Shown here: in pieces, positions 6,839 to 13,438 of the stretch
How the letters are laid out: every line of letters starts with the position of its first letter
How positions within the stretch are numbered: position 1 is the stretch's first letter
Made by a program: the position numbers and the translations under genes
DNA from: Nocardioides sp.
GTDB taxonomy: Bacteria > Actinomycetota > Actinomycetes > Propionibacteriales > Nocardioidaceae
DNA: 14,805 bases
Reading direction: 5' to 3'
Assembly (NCBI GenBank): GCA_003519585.1
Contig: DOWL01000023.1
Span: forward strand, 1 to 14,805
The notes under the pieces: model-generated
Database searches by the model: none
The model's input: only the letters and a program-made list of their open reading frames with translations
What the model was told of the DNA's origin: nothing

Positions 6839-7870
6839 GGCCGCCGACTCTCGTGATCGCCAGGTCGACGGCCGTGTTTCGGTCGATGCGTCCTACCGGT
6901 GTCAACGCCGGCCCTGCTGTCCCATGCTCGGGTGGCGTGGTCGGGGGAGTGAAGCCGAGACCAGTCAGCTCGTCGAGCCACCGCTGTTCTAGCTGCTGCC
7001 CGTCCTCGGGCACCACCTTGTCGGGCCTGGTGTCTGCCCAGGCGCGCCGATCTCAGCTGCGCCGCAGCCTGGGGGTGGGCTCCTGACCAGGGTGTTGGCT
7101 GCGCCACTGCGCCTCGTACCGGTCGGTGTTCCGCGCGATCTGGGCGGTCCGGGCGCTGAACGCGCCGATGTACGGCGCCAGCTCGACGACCTCGCCTGTC
7201 TCCGGGTCCAGCGTGTAGCCGTGTGAGGCCAAGACGCGCCGGAACTCGGGATCACACATCACCGCGGCGTGACCGATCCCATTGATCGCCTCGACGCTGT
7301 CGACCACTCCGACCGAGTGCAGCCCGCGCCACTTTCCGGCCGCGAACACCCGCGCGTTGACCTGCAGGTGCAGATGACGGTGTGGGTCCCCAGCCCGAGA
7401 AGTGTAGTGACGCACCACCGTCGCCTCGAGCCGCTCGACCGGCACCTGCACCTGCCTCCCGCGTGGCCCGACCCGGGCGGTCGCGTGCTGGGCGAGCCAG
7501 TCGATGATCTCGACCGCTGCCCGCTCCTGTGCGGCGTCGTAGGCCGCTCCGACCTCCGGGTGCAGCGACGCGACCAACGACCACGTCTTCGGGCCGTTTA
7601 CCACCACCTCGACGAACCGCAGCCCGCGTGCGTCGTGACGCAGCCGGCCCTTCGCCAGTCCGGTTGCGACGTTGTAGCCCGCCACCCACCGCTCGTAGGT
7701 CGGCCCGTCCAGCGCTTCCTCGCGGCTCACACCGACAGGTGATGCGACGTACCGAGTCGCCAGCCCGGTTCCCTCGGCGAGGTAGTAGTCATCAAGTCGC
7801 GAACGGTCGGCTCTACGTACGCGCGTGCCGCCGCGGCGGAGCCGCGGTAGAACTTGATCCCACCATGCAC
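6825..7870 (-). pseudogene. MobF/TrwC-type relaxase N-terminal domain, frameshifted, interrupted and truncated
   Basis: The order of decay is visible on the minus strand. A GTG at 7868-7870 begins a segment IKFYRGSAAAARAYVE, typical of actinobacterial relaxase-domain N-termini. One base appears to be lost at about 7809-7813, and the protein continues one frame over as ADRSRLDDYYLAEGTGLATRY, with the tyrosine pair expected for strand transfer. It proceeds through VNGPKTWS to the histidine cluster HRHLHLQVNARV, the HUH metal-binding motif. At 7053-7055 an in-frame TGA interrupts RLRRS; the same frame resumes with a family-like RRAW, then DKVVPEDGQQLEQRWLDEL. The reading then runs into the tRNA fragment and stops at 6825-6827. 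The helicase part of a full-length MobF protein is absent. Intact members nick plasmid or conjugative-element DNA at oriT; this copy should be inactive. Confidence 0.82.
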
Positions 7871-8375
7871 GCCTCGCTACCGCCCGTCACCACTGGTCAA
7901 CCAGTCCAGAAATGACGGTCGGCCCGCCCAAGGTGGGCGGGCCGATCTACGGACTCTCGTAGCATGTGTGCCGCTCGATGTTAAGGCAGCAGCGGTAGGC
8001 CGAGCGGGGTGCTTGCGGACTCGTCAGGCGCCATCATCGGCCGCAGTACGTCCGAGCATTGTTGGATGAATCCTCGAGGGAGCCGGGAAGGGCACCTACA
8101 TCTACGAGGTAGCAAACACGGGCGACGTACATGCCCCAACGTCGCCGACTTCCTCAGCGGCGACCTGTTGCGCCACGAGAGGTCATGCGAAGGGGTGGCG
8201 AGACTGGCTAAGAGGCGTCTCGAAGAGACTGATGGTCGTTCCCAGCTACGGGGCGTCACGACCGACCGAGACAGTGCCCGTGACTCAGGCTACGCTGCGA
8301 CGACTGGCTCGGCGCGGGCCGCACGGCCCAAAGATTGTCCTGTCGAGAGCACCGTCACCCATGCCGGAGGACTCG
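7871..8375. other. 505-bp intergenic region with hairpins, no convincing gene
   Basis: Two symmetric elements stand out near its left end: a 14-bp inverted repeat ACTGGT/ACCAGT (7892-7905), 22 bp upstream of the relaxase start, and a strong GC hairpin (7919-7945). The rest (7946-8375) has short open frames on both strands but none with a sensible start, ribosome-binding site or recognisable protein. A frame open from about 8070 runs into the downstream ATPase gene in phase but reads as low-complexity filler. GAGACA and TACGCT spaced 17 bp (8268-8296) form a weak candidate promoter for the transporter operon. Confidence 0.35.
7919..7945. terminator. Strong GC-rich hairpin, possible terminator
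   Basis: An 11-bp perfect stem (TCGGCCCGCCC against GGGCGGGCCGA) closes a 5-base loop (AAGGT). No T run follows on either strand, as is common for terminators in GC-rich actinobacteria. No intact gene ends next to it now, so it may be left from a lost gene upstream of the relaxase remnant. Confidence 0.4.
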
Positions 8376-9128
8376 ATGTCATCCACGCCCGCCGCTCCTC
8401 CGACAGCCTCGGCCGCGAGGGCGGTGGACGCCCGCAAGACCTACGGTGAAGGCGAGGCTGCGGTGCACGCGCTTGCCGGCGTCACGGTGTCGTTCCCCGA
8501 GCGCGAGTTCACCGCGATCATGGGCCCTTCCGGCTCCGGGAAGAGCACTCTCATGCAATGCGTCGCCGGACTCGACCGGCTGACGTCCGGGTCGGCGTAC
8601 ATCGGTGACACCGACATCTCGCAGCTGAACAAGACCCAGCTCACCTTGCTGCGTCGCGACCGGCTCGGCTTCATCTTCCAGCAGTACAACCTCATCCCGT
8701 CGCTCACCGCGCGGGAGAACATCCTGCTCCCGATGACGTTGGCCGGCAGCAAGCCGGACGCGGACTGGTTCGACACGATCGTGCGCACGGTCGGCATGGG
8801 AGATCGGCTCGGGAACCTACCCAGCGAGCTGTCGGGTGGGCAGCAGCAGCGGGTTGCGGTGGCGCGCGCGCTCGTCCCGAGGCCCGACATCGTGTTCGCC
8901 GACGAGCCGACGGGTGCGCTCGACTCCCGCACCGGGATCGAGATCCTCTCCTTCATGCGCCGCGCGGTGGACGAGACCGGGCAGACGATCGTCATGGTGA
9001 CCCACGATCCGCATGCGGCGTCGTACGCCAACACGGTCCTGTTCCTCGAAGACGGGCAAATCGTGGACTCGATGGAGGCGCCGACTGCGGATCGCGTCTT
9101 GGACCGAATGAAGCGGTTCGAGGGCTGA
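8376..9128 (+). CDS. ABC transporter ATP-binding protein, MacB/LolD type
   Basis: The 250-residue ATPase energises the FtsX-type permease encoded 12 nt downstream. It has, in order, Walker A GPSGSGKST (50-58), Q-loop FQQYN (101-105), signature LSGGQQQR (152-159), Walker B DIVFADE (171-177) with the D-loop GALD, and the switch histidine in MVTHD (H210). These are all residues needed for ATP hydrolysis. The TGALDSRTG segment and the coupling to an FtsX/MacB permease place it in the lipoprotein/antimicrobial-peptide exporter group (MacB, LolD, FtsE) rather than among importers. I chose the ATG at 8376 because GGAGGA lies 5 nt upstream; in-frame ATGs at 8361 and 8232 are less well supported. The substrate cannot be read from the sequence. 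No regulator gene is adjacent. Confidence 0.93.
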   Translation: MSSTPAAPPTASAARAVDARKTYGEGEAAVHALAGVTVSFPEREFTAIMGPSGSGKSTLMQCVAGLDRLTSGSAYIGDTDISQLNKTQLTLLRRDRLGFIFQQYNLIPSLTARENILLPMTLAGSKPDADWFDTIVRTVGMGDRLGNLPSELSGGQQQRVAVARALVPRPDIVFADEPTGALDSRTGIEILSFMRRAVDETGQTIVMVTHDPHAASYANTVLFLEDGQIVDSMEAPTADRVLDRMKRFEG

Positions 9129-9140
9129 GGATCGGTCGCC

Positions 9141-11696
9141 GTGTTCTCGTTGGTGCTCAGCAGCGTCCGCCACAACGCTGGCCGCTACCTGGCCACCCTC
9201 GTCGCCATCATCACCGGCGTCGGCTTCTACACCGCGGTCGGGTTCATCTCGGACCGAGTGATCGAGTCTCTAGAGGGCAATGTCGACGCCCAGTACGGCA
9301 ACGTTGACGTCGCCGTCATCCCGACCGACCCCACATCTGTCGAGGGCGCGGCCAGCGACCCCACCGAGCTCCGGATTTCGCAAGGAGTTGCCGATCAGCT
9401 ACTCGCGCTGCCCGGCGTGGAGGGTGGCGCCGGCATCCTCACCGGATCGGTCGCCTTCCTGGGCGACGACGGTAAGGCCTTCGCTACCGGCGCCACGGGC
9501 AGGCTCTGGATCGAGGATCGGGAGCTCAATCCGCTCCAGGTCGACTCCGGTGAGGCCCCGACCCGGGCCGGCGAGATCGCCGTGGACCGCGGGCTAGCCG
9601 AAGACGAGGACCTCTCCGTCGGCGACGACGTCACCCTACTCACCCTGGCCGGACAGGAGTCGGCGACCATCGTCGGCCTGACCGCGTTCGGTGACTCGGA
9701 CGCGCTCGACGACGGCGGCACCGTGTCCATCACGGAAGCCGACGCGTTCGACTGGCTCAACTCCGGGCAAAGGGAGTACGAGACCTATTACCTGCGAGGC
9801 TCCGGGGACCAAAAGACGTTGGTCGCCGAGGCCGCCGACGTGGTGCCGGCAGGCTTCCAGGCCCAGAGCGGTGATGATTTCCGGGACGACCAACGGGAGA
9901 CGGCCGGGTCCTTCGGCAACACGCTCAAGAAGGGCCTGCAGGCGTTCGCCATCCTCGCGCTGTTGGTTGGCGGCTTCGTCATCTACAACACCTTCAGCGT
10001 CATCGTCGCCCAGCGGCTGCGCGAACTGGCCGTCCTGGCCGCCATCGGAGCCACGCCCCGGCAGCTGAAGCGGTCGCTCCGGATGGAGGGCCTGGCCATC
10101 GGCGTCATCGGCTCGGTGCTCGGTGTCGTCGCCGGGTTCGTCCTGACGCTGCTCCTGGACCTGGTGCTGCGGGTCACCGGCAACTCCCTGCCTGGAAGCG
10201 GCACGACGATCGGTGCGGCCAACGTGATCGGCGGGGTCCTCCTCGGCACGGTGATCACCGTCCTGTCCGTCATGATCCCGGCGCGTCGAGCCGCGCGCAC
10301 CGAGCCCATCGAGGCGATGCGGGACGCCGCCGTGGAGTCGAACCGGCTCGGCCGTGCACGAGGCATCGTCTGCGCGCTCCTGGTCGTCGTCGGGCTGGGT
10401 GCGACGTTGGTCGCCACGGGTGTGGCGACGATCGGGCTGGGCCTGCTTGCCTTCATGGTGGGGGTGTTCGTCGGCGCGCCGTACATCGCCAAGGGCGGCG
10501 CGCGGCTCTCGCGGCCTGTGCTGGAGCGCCTCGGCATGGAGGGCCGGCTCGCCGTCGACAACTCGGTTCGCAACCCCAAACGCACCGCGACGACCGCCAA
10601 CGCCCTGCTCATCGGAGTGTTCCTGGTGACACTGGTCGCGGTGGCCGGGAACAGCATGAAGGACTTCGCGGTCGGGGAGATCAACAAGCTCCAGTCCGCC
10701 GACTACCTGGTGGTCAGCACCGGAGGGACCATCGACCCCGAGTTCGTGTCCAAGCTCGAGGGGGTGCCTGACGTGATCAAGGTGGCGCCGTTCCGACGAG
10801 AGCCCGTCACCGTCGACGGCGAAGCGACTGTCGTGTCCAGCGGCGACCTCGACGCGCTCACCCAGGTCGCGAACGTGAGGGCGTCGGCGGGCAGCCTGGA
10901 CGACCTGGGGCCAGAGAAGATCGCCGTGCTCGACACCAACGCAGAAGCTCAAGGCAGCGCGGTCGAGCTCAGCACCGGCACCGTCGACGACCAGAACGTC
11001 GATGTCGGCTCGACCGTCACCGTCGAGGACAACCAGGGTCACCGCTCCGAGTTCACCGTCGTCGCGCTTATCGAGCCCAGCCTCGACTCGGTCCAGGTCG
11101 GTGCCCTGCTCGACCCGGAGACCTTCGACTCTCTCTTCGGCCAGGTCGCCCCGACGGTGGCATTCGTCGACGTCGAGTCCGGCGCCCAGTCGGAGACGAA
11201 GGATTCCATCAACGCCCTCGCCGACCTCCGACCCGACATCAACGTGCAGGAGGGCAACGCCGTCGGAAAGCTCATCGGCACCGTCTTCGACTTCCTGATC
11301 AAGGCCGTCACCGGGTTGCTGCTGATGAGCGTCGTGATCGCGCTGATCGGCATCATCAACACCATGTCGCTCTCGATCCTCGAACGTCGGCGCGAGCTGG
11401 GGCTGCTCCGGATCATCGGCATGACCGACACGCGGGTACGTCGGATGGTGACGCTGGAGGCGGTCCTGATCGCCTTCCTCGGGACCCTGAGCGGCCTACT
11501 CTCGGGACTCGTCGTCGCGCTGGCCCTGGTGCTCTCGATCAACCGCCTCAGCGAGGCCACCATCACCCCGAGCATCCCCTACCTGGAACTGCTCGGCGTC
11601 CTGGTACTCGGGGTTGTCCTCGGAGTCCTCGCTGCCCTCGTGCCTGCGAGGCGGTCAACCAGGCTCCCGGTGCTGGACGCGATCGCCGCCAACTAA
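9141..11696 (+). CDS. FtsX/MacB-type ABC transporter permease with duplicated FtsX domains
   Basis: The 851-residue membrane protein pairs with the preceding ATPase and starts at GTG, with GAGGAT upstream as ribosome-binding site. Its layout is one transmembrane helix near the N-terminus (about 16-36), an extracellular domain of roughly 220 residues, and a first FtsX domain with helices near 265-290, 317-342 and 360-380. Hydrophobic helices follow at about 408-450 and 486-504. A second extracellular domain leads to a C-terminal FtsX domain with three helices, ending VPARRSTRLPVLDAIAAN. The conserved cytoplasmic pieces REL..L..IGATPRQ and REL.LLRIIGMT occur once in each half, showing the internal duplication typical of actinobacterial permeases of this class. 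Such proteins use mechanotransmission to extrude lipoproteins, peptides or drugs across the membrane, or to act on cell-envelope components. The substrate is unknown. The gene looks intact. Confidence 0.92.
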   Translation: MFSLVLSSVRHNAGRYLATLVAIITGVGFYTAVGFISDRVIESLEGNVDAQYGNVDVAVIPTDPTSVEGAASDPTELRISQGVADQLLALPGVEGGAGILTGSVAFLGDDGKAFATGATGRLWIEDRELNPLQVDSGEAPTRAGEIAVDRGLAEDEDLSVGDDVTLLTLAGQESATIVGLTAFGDSDALDDGGTVSITEADAFDWLNSGQREYETYYLRGSGDQKTLVAEAADVVPAGFQAQSGDDFRDDQRETAGSFGNTLKKGLQAFAILALLVGGFVIYNTFSVIVAQRLRELAVLAAIGATPRQLKRSLRMEGLAIGVIGSVLGVVAGFVLTLLLDLVLRVTGNSLPGSGTTIGAANVIGGVLLGTVITVLSVMIPARRAARTEPIEAMRDAAVESNRLGRARGIVCALLVVVGLGATLVATGVATIGLGLLAFMVGVFVGAPYIAKGGARLSRPVLERLGMEGRLAVDNSVRNPKRTATTANALLIGVFLVTLVAVAGNSMKDFAVGEINKLQSADYLVVSTGGTIDPEFVSKLEGVPDVIKVAPFRREPVTVDGEATVVSSGDLDALTQVANVRASAGSLDDLGPEKIAVLDTNAEAQGSAVELSTGTVDDQNVDVGSTVTVEDNQGHRSEFTVVALIEPSLDSVQVGALLDPETFDSLFGQVAPTVAFVDVESGAQSETKDSINALADLRPDINVQEGNAVGKLIGTVFDFLIKAVTGLLLMSVVIALIGIINTMSLSILERRRELGLLRIIGMTDTRVRRMVTLEAVLIAFLGTLSGLLSGLVVALALVLSINRLSEATITPSIPYLELLGVLVLGVVLGVLAALVPARRSTRLPVLDAIAAN

Positions 11697-12043
11697 GCCA
11701 CCCACCTCTGCTCCCGCACACCGCAACGCAGACCGACCCGAGGTCCCGCGTCGAGCGGTGGCGACCTCACGCAAGGAGGTCCACCACGTGGCGTGCGATC
11801 GCCGCGCAGATCGTCGAGCGCGTCCACGTCGAGTCCTCGCCGCTCAGCAGGTGCACCACGATGACGAGCGGAGGGCGGTTCCATGGGCGGCGTCGTGGCG
11901 CCGGTGAGGGTCGGTCAAGATGGCCCCGTTGGGCCCTACAGGTCCGGCCCCTGTGGGTGAGACGCTCACGTTGTCCACGGGAGGGCTAGGGCCACCAGCA
12001 TCCCTGCCGGCGACGCCGAGCCTTGTGATGGAGGTCGAACACT
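11697..12043 (+). other. 347-bp spacer after the transporter operon
   Basis: The stretch holds three copies of one 6-base element that can pair: GAGGTC at 11740-11745, its complement GACCTC at 11763-11768, and GAGGTC again at 11776-11781. The last copy lies within a strong Shine-Dalgarno sequence (AAGGAGGT) that precedes a GTG at 11788. Either outer copy can pair with the middle one, so this could be a terminator or an RNA switch, or simply chance. From about 11790 a different frame shows near-complete G/C third positions for some 25 codons (IAAQIVERVHVESSPLS) but has no start, which may mark a gene relic. The remainder shows nothing recognisable. Confidence 0.35.
11788..11907 (+). CDS. Possible tiny ORF, 39 residues, unknown
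   Basis: A GTG start sits 7 nt downstream of AAGGAGGT, the best ribosome-binding site in this part of the window, and the frame runs 39 residues to TGA. The product is very rich in arginine, alanine and histidine and has no recognisable domain. Third-position bias favours another frame, so the ribosome-binding site may belong to a decayed gene. I do not recognise it and rate it as doubtful. Confidence 0.18.
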   Translation: MACDRRADRRARPRRVLAAQQVHHDDERRAVPWAASWRR

Positions 12044-12286
12044 ATGGAAACCACACCACCAAGGCCCCCGCGGGTGTCGAAGAACCTCAAGCGTGGATTC
12101 GAGGGTGTCTTGACAGTGATCTGGCTCGGAGGAACCGCCTTCCTGGTCGAGGAGATGGACTCCGGGTGGCGGTGGCTGGCAGTCGTCGCCCTTCTCGCTG
12201 TGGTCGTGGCGATCGAGGTCGTGTTCATCCGGTGGAACGAAGGCCACTGGCCGGGGGTGACGACCAGCGAAGCGACCGCCTCATAA
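12044..12286 (+). CDS. Small two-helix membrane protein, unknown function
   Basis: The 80-residue protein starts at ATG with GGAGGT 8 nt upstream. Residues 1-19 are proline-rich and basic (PPRPPRVSKNLKRG). They are followed by a hydrophobic helix (GVLTVIWLGGTAFLV), a short polar turn (EEMDSGWR) and a second helix (WLAVVALLAVVVAIEVVFI). A polar tail (RWNEGHWPGVTTSEATAS) completes it. This is a hairpin membrane protein with both ends probably in the cytoplasm, given the basic residues before the first helix. No family is recognised. It lies about 350 bp beyond the transporter operon on the same strand and converges on the secreted-protein gene to its right. The ribosome-binding site, hydrophobic pattern and isolated position support a real gene. 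Confidence 0.62.
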   Translation: METTPPRPPRVSKNLKRGFEGVLTVIWLGGTAFLVEEMDSGWRWLAVVALLAVVVAIEVVFIRWNEGHWPGVTTSEATAS

Positions 12287-12458
12287 CTAGTGTCCTCGTG
12301 TCCCGCGTGTCGAAGTGAACCGTCGATCCAAACTTGAGCAAGGGGAGGCATCTGCTACGGCATCCGCTTTGTGAAGCAGGAAGCGACGAAGTCCAACAGG
12401 GAGAGCGCCCGTCTGCGAAGTCTCCGTAGCGTACTGGCGCGACGGACATCAGCCCCGC
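12287..12458. other. Convergent intergenic region
   Basis: It separates the small membrane protein gene (plus) from the secreted protein gene (minus). The only symmetric element is a short hairpin, GCCCC/GGGGC with a 5-base loop (12452-12466), spanning the stop codon of the minus-strand gene. It lacks a T run, so it is only a weak terminator candidate. Nothing else was recognised. Confidence 0.3.
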
Positions 12459-13331
12459 TCAGGGGCACAGCAGCGCACTGTGGGTCTGGGCCACCTTCAG
12501 CTGTCGCGTTGCCTCTGCTTCCTCGCTGCGTGCGGTCGTCAGCGCCACCTTCGCCCTGCCCGCTTTGCGTTTGGATGCGGCCGCCTTCTTCTTCGCGCGG
12601 TGGAGCGCTTTCGTGGCCTTGACCAGTCCGGCGGCGTGCGTCTGGGTGGCCGAGTCGTGGTACGCCCTGGTCGCTGCCGCGACGTTCTTCTTGGCACGCT
12701 TGACGGCCCTCTTGGCCTTCTTCAGCACCTTCTTGGCCCGAGTCATCGTGTGGTCGGCGCGTTGCACGTTTGCAGCCGCGCTCGCCTGCGCCGCCTGGGC
12801 AGCCGCGAACGTGGACGTGGCATCTGCACAGGTTCCGCCGACGGTGAAGTCGAGCCGGGTTGCCACATAGGGATCCGGGCCCTCACCCTGGCCGCGGAGG
12901 TAGCCGCACAGACGGTATCGACCGGTGGGGCGGTTGGAGGTGACCTTGCTGACCAGGTAGGCCTCGTGGTCGGGTCCGTTCCCGGCGACGAACGCAGCCC
13001 CCCAGAACTCCCAGCGGGGATCGTAGGCATACGTCCCAGACTCGGCACGTGCCTGCTCCAGATCGGAAGTCGAATAGCACGCTACATCCGCGGGAGCCAT
13101 CGTGATCGCAAGGAAGATGTTCGCCGACTGGCTCGCGGTCGCGATCCCACTGGCGCGGACCTGGAACGCCTGGCGCTCGGCGGGCACGGTCGGCTCGATC
13201 TCGAGATTGATCGTGTTGTCGCCTGGGGCAGCCTGGGAACTGCTCGGTGACCCGACGAACGTCACCACCGCGACGCCTACGGCCACCACGGCGGCCGCCC
13301 CTCGGCGCCAGAACCGTTCGAACTGATGCAT
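12459..13331 (-). CDS. Secreted protein with Lys/Ala-rich helical C-terminal half
   Basis: The 290-residue protein starts at the ATG at 13329-13331, preceded by GAGGAG about 7 nt upstream. Residues 1-35 form a signal peptide: FERFWRR, then a hydrophobic AAAVVAVGVAVVTFV, with cleavage likely after SSQA. Residues 36-168 look like a beta-rich globular domain (NLEIEPTVP, GRYRLCGYL, TRLDFTVGG). It has three cysteines (C85, C142, C168), and C289 lies near the end. From about 170 to 285 the sequence is helical and built of alanine, lysine and arginine, with a striking run around KKVLKKAKRAVKRAKKNV (201-218) and another around HRAKKKAAASKRKAGR. This resembles a histone-H1-like or long coiled-coil tail with a very high positive charge. 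It could bind DNA, cell-wall polymers or anionic glycans outside the cell. I recognise no family. The gene is preceded on the same strand by a PKD surface protein, 107 bp upstream. Confidence 0.8.
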   Translation of the reverse strand: MHQFERFWRRGAAAVVAVGVAVVTFVGSPSSSQAAPGDNTINLEIEPTVPAERQAFQVRASGIATASQSANIFLAITMAPADVACYSTSDLEQARAESGTYAYDPRWEFWGAAFVAGNGPDHEAYLVSKVTSNRPTGRYRLCGYLRGQGEGPDPYVATRLDFTVGGTCADATSTFAAAQAAQASAAANVQRADHTMTRAKKVLKKAKRAVKRAKKNVAAATRAYHDSATQTHAAGLVKATKALHRAKKKAAASKRKAGRAKVALTTARSEEAEATRQLKVAQTHSALLCP

Positions 13332-13438
13332 CCATGTCTCCTCAGCGTTTCGCGTCGCTCGCATTTCGAGCCCTGTTCTTGTCGTGTCCAACCCAGCCGA
13401 GCTGGCCCGGTGACCTTCACGTCCACGCCGGTTGGCAG
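13332..13438 (-). other. Short spacer between two secreted-protein genes
   Basis: A small hairpin CCAGC/GCTGG with a 3-base loop (13393-13405) could end the PKD gene transcript. The ribosome-binding site GAGGAG of the next gene lies at the other end, just before 13331. No promoter was identified, so co-transcription with the PKD gene is possible. Confidence 0.3.

Noticed and set aside
6799..6880. A complete tRNA gene on the minus strand
   Set aside because: The T arm and acceptor 3' strand are present, but no D arm, anticodon stem 5' strand or acceptor 5' strand can be found at the right distance.
6798..6992. Plus-strand ORF beginning MVEPRGLEPLTPCL
   Set aside because: This is the well-known false ORF made by reading the antisense of a tRNA 3' end; the tRNA fragment explains it.
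8009..8449. 146-residue plus-strand ORF before the ATPase
   Set aside because: No ribosome-binding site or recognisable domain; it overlaps the true ATPase start in another frame and has no coding-like third-position pattern.
9636..11042. 468-residue minus-strand ORF opposite the permease
   Set aside because: It is rich in His, Asp and Arg with no domain, and is the usual antisense shadow of a GC-rich gene; the permease on the plus strand is clearly real.
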